A stretch of DNA of 64,000 nucleotides from contig CANNEA010000002.1 of NCBI GenBank assembly GCA_947503525.1, positions 1,116,001 to 1,180,000 on the forward strand. The letters run 5' to 3'. The notes beneath the pieces are model-generated. The model was not told where the DNA came from and ran no database searches. It was given only the letters and a program-made list of their open reading frames with translations. Made by a program: the position numbers and the translations under genes. Shown here one piece after another: positions 8,809-17,514 of this stretch. Numbering within the stretch: position 1 is the first letter of the stretch; the number at the start of each line of letters is the position of its first letter. This DNA comes from an uncultured Carboxylicivirga sp. (GTDB lineage Bacteria > Bacteroidota > Bacteroidia > Bacteroidales > Marinilabiliaceae).

Positions 8809-10257
8809 CTAATTGTGGTTTGGCAATTTAATAATGATCGTTGTTCCTTTATTTAACACAGAATCAACTTCTAATGTTCCACCATGGTTTTGAATAATTG
8901 AATAACTTATTGATAAACCCAAACCTGTTCCCTCTCCGGGTGATTTAGTTGTGTAAAAAGGATCGGTTACTTCGCCAATGTTTTCTTCGCTAATTCCAAT
9001 GCCATTATCTATTGTTTCAATAACAATAGTCTCTTCTTCAATTCTCGTAGTAAGTTCTATTATGCCATTATTATTGATTGCCTGAATTGCGTTTGTAAGA
9101 ATATTAATAAATACCTGGTGCAGTTGACCGACATTGCCTTTAACCGTTATGGCATTTTCACTATAGTTTTTAATAACCTCTGCCTTATGCTTGTACTGAT
9201 TTTGCAGCATTAATAGACAATTATCTAATATGGAGTGAATATGGCACTCTTCATCTAAGTTGCTGTTGTTGCGGCTAAGTTGATCAAGCCCTGATAAAAT
9301 ATCGGAAACTCTTCCAATTCCTGTATTGATCCCCTTTAGGAAAAGTTCTGTCTTTGATGAATCGGCGCTTCCATGTTCGTCAAAATAGTCCTTAAGTCCA
9401 ACAGAACTACCCATTATATAATTTAAAGGATTATTAATTTCATGTGCAATGCCGGCAGTTAATGTGCCAAGCGAAGCCATCTTTTCCACCTGAATAAGTT
9501 GTGATTGTGTTTCCTTAAGGCTTTGTAGGGCTTTTTTTAACTCGGAATTTTGATTATTAATGACTTCATTTTTGCTTTCAAGTTCCTTATTGGTCGAAAT
9601 TAATTTAGCGTTGGCTTGATTTAATTTTTCAGTGCGCTCGTCAACCAGTTGGCTTAACTGTTCCTTGTGTTTGTTTAACTCATTATTTTGAATCTCAAGC
9701 TTATTAACAAGTTTATTATAGTAGCCTTTATATGAATTAAGAATGATAACAGCTATAAAAGATATAATTACCAGAAACAAGAGTTGCATCAACCAATGAA
9801 ACATATTGCCAATTCTGTCCAGCGGATTAGCGTCTAAAGCAATGATGTTGCTTGTATATGCGAAAGCAATGCCTAAGTATACCGCTATAAATATGGCTGA
9901 GAACAAAAGACTCAATCTATTGCTAACCGAAAGCCCCAGGAATAACGGTAGAATGATAAAAAGTAAAGTATTGTGCGATAAGTATCCATAATGGAACACA
10001 CCATGTGTCCATAGTGCAAATACCACTGTTATAATTAAAAAGGATTTTAGTTTTAGAGATAGTTTATGTCGGTAATACCAAAGACCAAATAAACCACTAA
10101 TTGAAACCATATCGATAATGAAGCGGAGGGCGGTATTGTTATCAGTGGTAAATGCGATTCGAATTATAAAGATGATAAATCCTACAATAACTCCAAACAA
10201 TAAAGAGTTGTTGATGATTTTATGTTTTATCTCATTTGCCGAATCGTTTGAAGCCAT
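8809..10257 (-). CDS. Membrane sensor histidine kinase
   Basis: Sensor kinase of 482 residues. About six hydrophobic helices occupy residues 15-175, followed by a long coiled coil (roughly 180-260, many Asn, Lys and Glu). The dimerisation/phosphotransfer domain has His272 in GIAHEINNPLNY, and a HATPase domain carries the N (ILTNAIQAI), DNGIG and GEGTGLGLSI boxes. There is no periplasmic sensor domain of size, so the signal is probably sensed in or at the membrane. It is the first gene of a two-gene unit with the receiver protein. The signal is not evident from the neighbours. Confidence 0.93.
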   Translation of the reverse strand: MASNDSANEIKHKIINNSLLFGVIVGFIIFIIRIAFTTDNNTALRFIIDMVSISGLFGLWYYRHKLSLKLKSFLIITVVFALWTHGVFHYGYLSHNTLLFIILPLFLGLSVSNRLSLLFSAIFIAVYLGIAFAYTSNIIALDANPLDRIGNMFHWLMQLLFLVIISFIAVIILNSYKGYYNKLVNKLEIQNNELNKHKEQLSQLVDERTEKLNQANAKLISTNKELESKNEVINNQNSELKKALQSLKETQSQLIQVEKMASLGTLTAGIAHEINNPLNYIMGSSVGLKDYFDEHGSADSSKTELFLKGINTGIGRVSDILSGLDQLSRNNSNLDEECHIHSILDNCLLMLQNQYKHKAEVIKNYSENAITVKGNVGQLHQVFINILTNAIQAINNNGIIELTTRIEEETIVIETIDNGIGISEENIGEVTDPFYTTKSPGEGTGLGLSISYSIIQNHGGTLEVDSVLNKGTTIIIKLPNHN

Positions 10258-10439
10258 ATATCTGTCTGGTAAGTAAAGCTTATTAGATGGAGCGATTCCA
10301 ACTGTAATGATCGAATGTAAATATTTTTTTTATTTTGAGATACTCAATTGAGCAGTATTCTGCCTAATTAGCATTAGAATTACATGAAGAATAGAAATCT
10401 TTATGTGAAGAGAAGTGGTTTACGGTCAGATCGTCTAAT

Positions 10440-11171
10440 CTAGAATGACTTAATAATAGAATTAAACTCCTTTAAAAGCGTTAAGTCTTTTTCCAAAGCA
10501 TTGCCAATTACAATAATATCGCCACCGGCCTCACATGCTGATTTAACTTTGAAGGAAGTATTTAAACCACCGCCTATCATAATGGGAATATCCAATTGTT
10601 CTTTCACAGCAGAAATCATTTGAGCTGGGATTGGTTTTTCGGCTCCACTTCCGGCATCCATATAAATTAATTTCATGCCCATATATTGTCCCGCTAAGGC
10701 TGTTGCAATGGCAATGTCATTTTTATCAGCAGGAATAGGTTGTGTTTGACTAATGTACTGTACTGAAGTAGGGCTTCCTCCATCTACCAATAAATATCCG
10801 GTTGAAATAGCTTCAGTTTTGTTAGCTTTAATTAACGGAGCGCTAGCTACATGATGGCTAATCAGAAATTCAGGATTACGTCCCGAAAGTAAAGAAAGAT
10901 AAAGAATGGCGTCTGCGTTGCTGGCATATTGTGCAGATGATCCTGGATATAAAATTACAGGAAGCTTGATCTTCGATTTAATTTTATTGATGAATTCAAA
11001 GGTGTCTGTGCTTACTAGGCTGCCTCCAACTAATAATAAATCAGGAGTGACGTCTTTCAGTAATGCGGCAAGCGAGTCAATAGCAGTGTCAGAAAACTTG
11101 TCAGGGTCCAATAATAAGGCCAACTGTTTTTCTTGCTTTGAATATGTATCTAATATCTGATTATATATCAT
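10440..11171 (-). CDS. Geranylgeranylglyceryl phosphate synthase family protein (PcrB/GGGPS group II)
   Basis: A TIM-barrel prenyltransferase of 243 residues. Family signatures are LLLDPDKF near the N-terminus, LLVGGSLVS, PVILYPGS, YMDAGSGAE and the phosphate-binding IMIGGGLNT ... DIIVIGNALE. Family members join a polyprenyl diphosphate to sn-glycerol-1-phosphate, making the first ether bond of archaeal-type lipids; Bacteroidota carry a group II form reported to use geranylgeranyl diphosphate. The gene lies 4 bp after the phosphopantetheinyl transferase in the gldE-gldD-PPTase run. The downstream lipid product in bacteria of this phylum is not settled. Confidence 0.9.
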   Translation of the reverse strand: MIYNQILDTYSKQEKQLALLLDPDKFSDTAIDSLAALLKDVTPDLLLVGGSLVSTDTFEFINKIKSKIKLPVILYPGSSAQYASNADAILYLSLLSGRNPEFLISHHVASAPLIKANKTEAISTGYLLVDGGSPTSVQYISQTQPIPADKNDIAIATALAGQYMGMKLIYMDAGSGAEKPIPAQMISAVKEQLDIPIMIGGGLNTSFKVKSACEAGGDIIVIGNALEKDLTLLKEFNSIIKSF

Positions 11172-11175
11172 GTCA

Positions 11176-11802
11176 TCATTTTAAATGATACACCAAAATG
11201 TAGTTAGACGTTACTTCATAGTGAAGCTCAAGATCTTTGTCGTAATCTTTAAAATTACAATGACTTTGAAAGGAAGACGATGATTCAATATCAAATTTTT
11301 TAATCCTGAAATGCTTCTTAAATACTACACCATATTCGTCAAAGTACTTATATAGCGTTTCTTTGGCACACCATATAATGGTTAAATAACTAATTTTATC
11401 CGACTGAACAAACTTCCATTCTTCTTCATGCATAAATCGGGATGCCGCCTTCTCAACCCTGGGTGAGCATAATTCAATGTCTAAAGCTGTTGGTGAATCT
11501 GATAGACTAACCGCAACGAAATTATTGGTATGAGATATACTTATATGTAAGCTGTTGTTTTTTAAAAATGGTTTCCCATTAGATGTATATTCAATATCAG
11601 GATAGTGGCCTAAAAGTTGCTTTAAGATAAGTCTGGAGCAAATCCATTCTTTCTTGCGTTTGTCTAACCTAAAGCCATCAAACGAGTCAGCATCCTTTGA
11701 AGACAGTACTATCAGTTTTGATAACTCCTCAAGACTTTCTGTGAGATGCCATATTGCAAGCTGCCCTTTTCCTTGATTCTTAATAATTCGTTCAAGTGGC
11801 AT
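11176..11802 (-). CDS. 4'-phosphopantetheinyl transferase superfamily protein
   Basis: A Sfp-like protein of 208 residues that should transfer phosphopantetheine from CoA to carrier proteins. The diagnostic residues are visible: TSNGKPFL, HISISHTNN, ALDIELCSPRVEK (the magnesium-binding Asp and Glu) and WCAKETLYK (W-x-x-KE-x-x-x-K). A holo-ACP synthase of the short AcpS type is not seen nearby, so the target could be acyl or other carrier proteins. The start is one base after the gldD stop region on the minus strand, and the gene runs directly into the GGGP synthase. Linkage to gldD is common in the phylum. Confidence 0.9.
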   Translation of the reverse strand: MPLERIIKNQGKGQLAIWHLTESLEELSKLIVLSSKDADSFDGFRLDKRKKEWICSRLILKQLLGHYPDIEYTSNGKPFLKNNSLHISISHTNNFVAVSLSDSPTALDIELCSPRVEKAASRFMHEEEWKFVQSDKISYLTIIWCAKETLYKYFDEYGVVFKKHFRIKKFDIESSSSFQSHCNFKDYDKDLELHYEVTSNYILVYHLK

Positions 11803-11803
11803 T

Positions 11804-12397
11804 TTAATTGTTTTTCCATTCGATGCTTTCGATCAGATGAATAATATCCTCTTTTACGAAATCAATAACTGGTGCAAGTGAATCTTTATTTGGAATAGCG
11901 TTGAAGTATAACGATCCTCTAAGAAAATGTTCAACACTATCGGTCGCAAAAAATTGAATAGGTGAAGCGGCATCACCCTTAATGTCATATAATATTCCGA
12001 TCACCTGTTTTTCGTTATCCTCAAAAAGGCGCTCGTTTATGGCATCAGCCTTGATGGAGTGTTTATAAGCCAACCTGCGACTGTCTTCAATCAACTCGTA
12101 AAAGTTATCGTCAATGGTTTTGTAGCTCATGTGAATTTGACCATCAAACTTCGGAAACAATACGTTACACCAATAGTCTTCGGAATTAAGCGATGCATCA
12201 ATGCTTACCTTTGCATATTCAGGATATTCAAATTTATAGGGGAAAGTTGAATCAAAGGCTTGATAACTTCTTTCCGGAAAATCTATTCTGAAATAACCTT
12301 TAGGTTTTGGAGAATGGTGACGCCTACAAGCGAAACTCAGCAGAATTATAATAGTCAGCAGGCTTAAATACTTAAGTCTTTTATACCCCTTAATCAT
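11804..12397 (-). CDS. gldD: Gliding motility lipoprotein GldD
   Basis: A 197-residue lipoprotein: a short hydrophobic signal ends in the lipobox LSFAC with the lipid-bearing Cys at residue 24. The mature part begins with KPKGYFRIDFPERSYQAFD, the typical GldD sequence. GldD is required for gliding and type IX secretion in Flavobacterium, where it lies beside gldE; the same pair is seen here. It should sit in the outer or inner membrane facing the periplasm. Its presence does not prove motility, as non-gliding T9SS carriers also keep it. Confidence 0.93.
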   Translation of the reverse strand: MIKGYKRLKYLSLLTIIILLSFACRRHHSPKPKGYFRIDFPERSYQAFDSTFPYKFEYPEYAKVSIDASLNSEDYWCNVLFPKFDGQIHMSYKTIDDNFYELIEDSRRLAYKHSIKADAINERLFEDNEKQVIGILYDIKGDAASPIQFFATDSVEHFLRGSLYFNAIPNKDSLAPVIDFVKEDIIHLIESIEWKNN

Positions 12398-12407
12398 CTT
12401 CTCGTAT

Positions 12408-13724
12408 CTATTTTAATTCAAGTTTAAGTTTCTTAATTCGGCGATTGTCAGCCGCAAGTACAGTGAACTTAAAATTTTTAATTTCAATAATTTCATTCTT
12501 CTGAGGGATTTCCCCTTTTACCTCTAAAATCAATCCGGCTAAGGTTTCCGCCTCGCCTCTGATGCTGTCAAATATTTCTTCATCAGTGTTGGTCACCTTG
12601 TGGAAATCATTGAGAAGCGTTTTTCCTTCAAAGCTAAAGGATCCATCTGGCATCAGGTTGTAAAATTCATCATCATCATCAAGTTCATCACTAATGTCGC
12701 CAACGATTTCCTCAAGAATATCTTCCAAGGTTACAATGCCGGATGTTCCGCCATACTCATCCACTACAATGGCCATATGAATTTTTCGAGACTGAAATTC
12801 CTCGAGCAAGTCGTTTATCATTTTTGTTTCCGGCACGTAGTAAGCCTTTCGGATAAGTGTTTGCCATTCAAAATCATTATCATGATCCAGATGAGCTAAC
12901 AAATCCTTTACATATAAGATGCCTTTTACATTGTCCGGTGTTTCATCAAAAACAGGAATGCGTGAGTAGCCCGAATCGATAATGATCTGTAAAACTTTAC
13001 TGTAATCACTTTTAATCTCCACATCCATTACATCAACACGGGCTGTCATAATTTCCGACACATCGATATTTCCGAATTTAACTATTCCTTCAAGAATTTC
13101 TTTTTCTTCCGAGATGTCATTACCCGTCAGTTCCAATGCGTGTGAGATATCATCCATCGAAAGGTTTTTTATCTTTCGGGATAATCTTTTATTGACAAAT
13201 CCTGTCGATTTCGTGAGAATGAGACTTAAAGGCTTAAGTAAGCGTGAGAGAAGCCAAATGGGATAAGCCATAAATCCAGCGAATTTTGCCGGAGACTTAG
13301 CCGCGTATACCTTTGGTAGTATCTCTCCAAAAAAGAGAATGATACCGGTAATGAAGACAATCTCAAATACAATACTGATAATGCTCCCCGTCTCAAATAT
13401 AACAAGTTGATGAGTAATAAAGGATGTGAGGATTACAATGGCAACATTAACAAAGTTATTGCTTATTAAAATTGTGGCCAAGAGTAACTCCTTGTCCTCT
13501 AGGTTATTTTGTGTTAATCTGTTTTTTCTTGACTTTTTCTCTTTTAATTTATCCAGATCAGTAGGCTCAAGAGAAAAATAAGCCACTTCGGAACCTGATA
13601 TTAAGGCAGATGATAATAACAAAAAGGCATTAATTAATATAGCAATAACAGTACCAGCTGTTAAAGGCAAAAATTGAATGCCTTGAGTTATTTGCACAAT
13701 AAAGGGAATACTTTCAGCTTCCAA
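12408..13724 (-). CDS. gldE: GldE, CNNM/CorC-like membrane protein with CBS pair
   Basis: Membrane protein of 438 residues. The N-terminal DUF21/CNNM domain (residues about 15-190) contains several hydrophobic helices and FFGEILPKVYA. A CBS pair follows (IMTARVDVMDVEIK ... VKGILYVKDLLAHL and the MAIVVDEYGGTSGIVTLEDILEEIVG motif), and then the CorC/HlyC transporter-associated domain. This family is linked to divalent cation export. With GldD 10 bp downstream, the gene is GldE, whose high copy suppresses gldD-related defects in Flavobacterium. Its N-terminus overlaps no other gene, and ssb lies 20 bp upstream. Confidence 0.93.
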   Translation of the reverse strand: MEAESIPFIVQITQGIQFLPLTAGTVIAILINAFLLLSSALISGSEVAYFSLEPTDLDKLKEKKSRKNRLTQNNLEDKELLLATILISNNFVNVAIVILTSFITHQLVIFETGSIISIVFEIVFITGIILFFGEILPKVYAAKSPAKFAGFMAYPIWLLSRLLKPLSLILTKSTGFVNKRLSRKIKNLSMDDISHALELTGNDISEEKEILEGIVKFGNIDVSEIMTARVDVMDVEIKSDYSKVLQIIIDSGYSRIPVFDETPDNVKGILYVKDLLAHLDHDNDFEWQTLIRKAYYVPETKMINDLLEEFQSRKIHMAIVVDEYGGTSGIVTLEDILEEIVGDISDELDDDDEFYNLMPDGSFSFEGKTLLNDFHKVTNTDEEIFDSIRGEAETLAGLILEVKGEIPQKNEIIEIKNFKFTVLAADNRRIKKLKLELK

Positions 13725-13744
13725 TCAATTTAATTTTAAGTGAA

Positions 13745-14215
13745 TTAAAATGGAAGATCGTCAGTTTCATCTTCCTTCAAAAAATTATCGTTTTGAGGAG
13801 GTGAAGAAATTGCCTGGCTTTGCGGATTTGCTGATGCTTGAGGCGCTGAAGAGCTTTCGTTTCCTGTGGCCTGATTATCTGACCTACGTCCTAATAATTG
13901 AATGTTATCAGCATATACTTCAGTCATGTATCTTTTTATGCCGTCTTTGTCGTCATAAGATCTGGTACGAATTTTTCCTTCAATAAAAATTTGAGTGCCT
14001 TTTTTTACATAGCTCTCAACAATTTTAGCCAAGCCTCTCCAAGCAACAATGTTATGCCACTCCGTGCGTTCGGGAATTTCTTGCCCGCTACGGGTGGTAT
14101 ATCCGCGTTCTGTTGTAGCAATCGGAAAATTTGCAACGGCTCCATCGTTTTCGAAGTGTCTGACTTCAGGATCTTTACCTACGTTTCCTACTAAGATTAC
14201 TTTATTGACTGACAT
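13745..14215 (-). CDS. ssb: Single-stranded DNA-binding protein
   Basis: OB-fold SSB of 156 residues. It begins with SVNKVILVGNVGKDPEVR and contains RTEWHNIVAWRGLAKI and the usual YADNIQLLGRR end of the OB fold. A low-complexity Ser/Gln/Asn linker follows, and the acidic tip ends DDLPF, the tail that recruits repair and replication proteins. It is cotranscribed with mutY upstream (60 bp) and gldE downstream, the usual Bacteroidota order. Confidence 0.96.
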   Translation of the reverse strand: MSVNKVILVGNVGKDPEVRHFENDGAVANFPIATTERGYTTRSGQEIPERTEWHNIVAWRGLAKIVESYVKKGTQIFIEGKIRTRSYDDKDGIKRYMTEVYADNIQLLGRRSDNQATGNESSSAPQASANPQSQAISSPPQNDNFLKEDETDDLPF

Positions 14216-14274
14216 TGATTGTATATTAATATTTAAGAGATTAAAAGTACAAAACTTTAGTCTTAAAACAAATG

Positions 14275-15321
14275 TTAGCTTGTGCCATAACCGGGCAGTT
14301 TTTGTTCCTTTAAAAAATTAACTACAAGCTGAGGAAAGGCATATGATTCGCATTTACTGGTATTTATTTGTTCAAAGTTATTGTTTTCGAACTGATCAAT
14401 GCTGGTTTTATCAGCTGCAAAAAATCGAGTGTAAATGATTTGATGGCTTAAAATGTGTTTGGTCTCACTAATTAAGTTGGCTTGTATTCCCGTTTTTCGA
14501 TTCAATTGTTTCTCAGAAAGCTTTTCATCCGATTCAATTAGCGGCAGTTGATAGAGGTTTTGCCAAATGTCTTTGCCATTGCGTTTATCAATCATAATTT
14601 CATTGGCCTTAGGTTGAATCAGGAAAAAGTTGAAATATCTGGTACGTTGTTTGATTTTCTTGCTTTTAATAGGGAATTCCATTATAGTACCCGTCTGATA
14701 GGCAAGGCATTCATCATGAAATGGGCACTCATCGCAAGTTGGATTCTTGGGGCGACAAACCAAGGCACCCATTTCCATCATGGCTTGGTTGTGGTTTGCC
14801 GGATTTTTGATGTTGAGGATCTCATTTGCAAGTTTTTCAAATTTCTTTTTGCCTTCGGCTGAGTCAATGGGAGTAGAGATGCCTTTAAGCCGGCTAAGAA
14901 AACGATAAACGTTGCCGTCTAGAACAGGATAAGGAAGTCCGAAAGCAATAGATGCTATTGCTGCAGCGGTGTATGGACCAATTCCTTTAAGTTTAATAAT
15001 TTCTTCGTGGCTTGATGGAAAGTTAGAGTCGTATTTTTCAACAACTGTTTTTGCGGTGAAATGTAAATTTCTTGCCCTTGAATAATAGCCCAAACCTTGC
15101 CACTGGCGCAATACCTCGTCTTCGCTTGCCAGTGCTAAAGCATCAATATTAGGGAATGCATCTAAAAAGCGATGGTAATATGACGTGCCTTGAATTACTT
15201 GTGTTTGTTGAAGAATAATTTCGGAAATCCAGATCCTGTAGGGATCGCTTGTTTTCCTCCATGGCAAGGGTCTGCCATTGATATTATACCATTCTTGTAA
15301 TGTTGTTCCGAAATCAGTCAT
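14275..15321 (-). CDS. mutY: A/G-specific adenine glycosylase MutY
   Basis: Base-excision glycosylase of 348 residues that removes adenine paired with 8-oxoguanine. Visible features are the catalytic region ISEIILQQTQV, the helix-hairpin-helix LKGIGPYTAAAIASIAFG with VLDGNVYRFLSR, and a 4Fe-4S loop with C-x6-C-x2-C-x5-C spacing (CRPKNPTCDECPFHDEC). A NUDIX-like C-terminal domain senses 8-oxoG. The ATG at 15321 is preferred; the frame extends 18 residues upstream, but those residues are Lys-rich and overlap the divergent HU promoter region. Confidence 0.95.
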   Translation of the reverse strand: MTDFGTTLQEWYNINGRPLPWRKTSDPYRIWISEIILQQTQVIQGTSYYHRFLDAFPNIDALALASEDEVLRQWQGLGYYSRARNLHFTAKTVVEKYDSNFPSSHEEIIKLKGIGPYTAAAIASIAFGLPYPVLDGNVYRFLSRLKGISTPIDSAEGKKKFEKLANEILNIKNPANHNQAMMEMGALVCRPKNPTCDECPFHDECLAYQTGTIMEFPIKSKKIKQRTRYFNFFLIQPKANEIMIDKRNGKDIWQNLYQLPLIESDEKLSEKQLNRKTGIQANLISETKHILSHQIIYTRFFAADKTSIDQFENNNFEQINTSKCESYAFPQLVVNFLKEQKLPGYGTS

Positions 15322-15349
15322 TATTAAAATTTTATGCAAAAATAATGCT

Positions 15350-15384
15350 TTTGTTTTTTTTTCTTGAGATTTCATTTATCTTTG
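15350..15384 (+). promoter_or_regulatory. Predicted promoter of the HU gene
   Basis: TTTG at 15350-15353 and TATCTTTG at 15377-15384 resemble the Bacteroidota -33/-7 pair, with a slightly long 23-bp spacer. Transcription would start about 50 bp before the HU start codon. The region lies between the divergent mutY and HU genes. Confidence 0.5.
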
Positions 15385-15443
15385 CAATCTGAATTTTAGA
15401 GAATTAGCTGTAAATAATTGATAATAAATAATTTTAAGAGAAA

Positions 15444-15728
15444 ATGACAAAGGCTGATATCGTAAACGAAATTTCTAAAAATACTGGAATAGAGAAAGTT
15501 ACAGTTCAGAAGACTGTAGAGGCATTCATGGACACTATCAAGGGTTCATTAGTTAAAGGTAAAAACGTGTATTTGAGAGGGTTTGGTTCTTTCGTAGTGA
15601 AGAAGAGAGCTGAGAAGACTGCACGTAATATCTCTAAGAATACCACAATCATTATTCCAGAGCACTTTATTCCTTCATTCAAGCCTTCAAAAAGCTTTGT
15701 GACTAAAGTGAAGAATAACGTTAAGTAG
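15444..15728 (+). CDS. HU family DNA-binding protein
   Basis: Nucleoid protein of 94 residues: it starts MTKADIVNEISKNTGI and contains the HU/IHF signature GFGSFVVKKRAEKTARN, followed by the DNA-contacting arm and FKPSKSF. Such proteins bend and compact DNA as dimers. It is the first gene of a plus-strand set with the 30-residue basic protein and RNase E/G, a well-kept neighbourhood in Bacteroidota. Confidence 0.95.
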   Translation: MTKADIVNEISKNTGIEKVTVQKTVEAFMDTIKGSLVKGKNVYLRGFGSFVVKKRAEKTARNISKNTTIIIPEHFIPSFKPSKSFVTKVKNNVK

Positions 15729-15755
15729 AGTAATAACCTTTTAAAAAGTTAAGCC

Positions 15756-15848
15756 ATGCCGAGCGGAAAAAAGCGGAAAAGACATAAAATGGCTACGCAC
15801 AAGCGTAAAAAGAGACTAAGAAAAAATCGTCATAAGAAGAAGAAATAA
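15756..15848 (+). CDS. Small basic protein resembling mS38/bS22 (AURKAIP1/COX24 domain)
   Basis: A 30-codon ORF 27 bp after the HU stop, ending TAA at 15846-15848. About 60 percent of its residues are Lys or Arg, with GKKRKRHKMATHKRKK and LRKNRHKKK as the core. An 18-column comparison with the actinobacterial ribosomal protein bS22 aligns the single Met and the Lys/Leu/Arg pattern around it, as in the mitochondrial mS38 (AURKAIP1/COX24) domain. From family knowledge it would be a small-subunit ribosomal protein that threads into rRNA. A poly-Lys stretch of this sort could also arise by chance, but the position, start codon and conserved pattern argue for a gene. Confidence 0.75.
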   Translation: MPSGKKRKRHKMATHKRKKRLRKNRHKKKK

Positions 15849-15872
15849 TTTTCTTTAGTCTGGAAAATATTT

Positions 15873-15912
15873 ACAAACAGAAAGTGTTTCGCTTTCTGTT
15901 TGTTTGTATTTG
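15873..15912 (+). terminator. Hairpin after the small basic protein gene (possible terminator)
   Basis: A 12-bp perfect stem (15873-15884 with 15892-15903, loop 15885-15891) followed by a T-rich but interrupted run. It may partly separate HU and the small protein from the RNase E/G gene, or only protect the 3' end of the message. Confidence 0.45.
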
Positions 15913-15948
15913 TATAAACGTTCTTTGAAATAAAATTGCGATCATATA

Positions 15949-17499
15949 GTGAATGCAGAACTGTTTGTAGATGTTACTCCTGAGCATCTTTCGTTAGCAT
16001 TAATGGAAGATAAACGCTTAGTAGAGCTCCGAAAGGAGAAAAGTAATGTTCAGTTTGCTGTAGGAGATATTTATCTCGGCCGGGTAAAGAAAATTATGCC
16101 AGGTCTTAATGCAGCATTTATTGATGTAGGATATGAAAAGGATGCCTTTTTGCATTATCTGGATCTTGGACCACAATTTCGATCCCTACAAAAATTCCTG
16201 AATATTGCTTCTAATAAGAAAGGAGTGGTTGCATTGCACAAGCTTAAACCGGAGCAGGATATCAATAAAAATGGTACCATTCCGGAAGTTCTAACAGCAG
16301 GTCAAAATGTTTTGGTTCAAGTGGCAAAAGAGCCAATATCAACCAAAGGACCACGATTAACATCAGAATTATCGATTGCTGGACGAAATATAGTTCTCTT
16401 ACCTTTTTCTGACAAAGTGTCTGTTAGCCAAAAACTCTCTTCATCGGAAGAGCGTAATCGGTTGAAACGATTATTGACGAGTATAAAGCCAAAAAATTAT
16501 GGTGTTATTATCCGTACCGTTGCCGAGGGCAAGCAAGCCGCAGAATTGGATAAGGAATTAAAAATGTTGGTAAAGCGTTGGGAGGAAAATACATCCCGCA
16601 TTAAAGACGTTAATATACCAGGTTTAGTAATTGGTGAAATAGGCAGAACCTCTGCTTTATTAAGAGATATTCTTAATCCATCATTTAATTCAGTATTTGT
16701 TAATGATGAGGAGGTTTGCGAAGAAATTAAGCAGTATGTGGGACTAATTGCCCCAGATCGTCAAAGTATTGTAAAGCATTATAAAGGCTCAGCGCCTATA
16801 TTTGACCAGTTTCAAGTACACCGTCAAATAAAGGCATTGTTCGGAACTACCGTTTCTTTTAAAAGCGGAGCTTATCTGATTATCGAACATACAGAAGCCC
16901 TACATGTTATTGATGTTAATAGTGGAAATCGTTCCAAGTCAGCTTCCAATCAAGAAAACAATGCCCTGGAAGTCAATTTAGCTGCAGCAGATGAAATTGC
17001 TCGTCAGTTAAGATTAAGGGATATGGGTGGAATCATTGTTGTTGATTTTATCGATATGCAGAATAATGAGAATCGTCAAAAGGTTTTCGAAAGGATGAAA
17101 CAGGCCATGGCGCCTGATCGTACCAAACACAATATCTTGCCATTAAGCAAGTTTGGTTTGATGCAGATTACTCGCCAACGTGTAAGACCTGAAATGCATA
17201 TTGTTACAACAGAAGGATGCCCAACTTGTAATGGAACAGGGACAATTCAGCCAGCTTTATTCTGGCCAAAGACATTGGAAGATGCTGTTAAGAAAGCTGT
17301 GCAAGCGCTTAAAATGAAGAAGTTGATCCTGAAGGTTCATCCTATGGTATATGCTTATCTTAAAAAGGGATTTCCATCGAAAGTATTGAGATGGAAGTTT
17401 AAGTATAGCCAAGGTTTGAAAGTAATGCCTTCCGACTCATTAGGCTTTTTAGAGTTCAAGATTGTAGATAATGAAAATAATGAGGTTGACCTAAGTTAG
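15949..17499 (+). CDS. rng: Ribonuclease E/G family endoribonuclease
   Basis: Endoribonuclease of 516 residues for rRNA and mRNA processing. An S1 domain (about residues 36-125, FAVGDIYLGRVKKIMPGLNAAFIDVG) is followed by the DNase I-like catalytic core with DVNSGN and GGIIVVDFIDM. The latter two supply the magnesium-binding aspartates. The zinc-link CPTCNGTG comes next. It lacks the long RNase E scaffold tail, so it is RNase G-like in size. The start is GTG; the family N-terminus (ELFVDVTPEHLSLALMEDKRLVEL) begins right there. The stop codon lies within the intrinsic terminator. Confidence 0.93.
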   Translation: MNAELFVDVTPEHLSLALMEDKRLVELRKEKSNVQFAVGDIYLGRVKKIMPGLNAAFIDVGYEKDAFLHYLDLGPQFRSLQKFLNIASNKKGVVALHKLKPEQDINKNGTIPEVLTAGQNVLVQVAKEPISTKGPRLTSELSIAGRNIVLLPFSDKVSVSQKLSSSEERNRLKRLLTSIKPKNYGVIIRTVAEGKQAAELDKELKMLVKRWEENTSRIKDVNIPGLVIGEIGRTSALLRDILNPSFNSVFVNDEEVCEEIKQYVGLIAPDRQSIVKHYKGSAPIFDQFQVHRQIKALFGTTVSFKSGAYLIIEHTEALHVIDVNSGNRSKSASNQENNALEVNLAAADEIARQLRLRDMGGIIVVDFIDMQNNENRQKVFERMKQAMAPDRTKHNILPLSKFGLMQITRQRVRPEMHIVTTEGCPTCNGTGTIQPALFWPKTLEDAVKKAVQALKMKKLILKVHPMVYAYLKKGFPSKVLRWKFKYSQGLKVMPSDSLGFLEFKIVDNENNEVDLS

Positions 17500-17514
17500 G
17501 TCAACCTTTTTTTT
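17483..17514 (+). terminator. Intrinsic terminator overlapping the rng stop codon
   Basis: A perfect 10-bp stem (17483-17492 and 17498-17507) with loop AAGTT is followed by eight T. The TAG stop at 17497-17499 lies across the loop and right arm. Confidence 0.85.
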
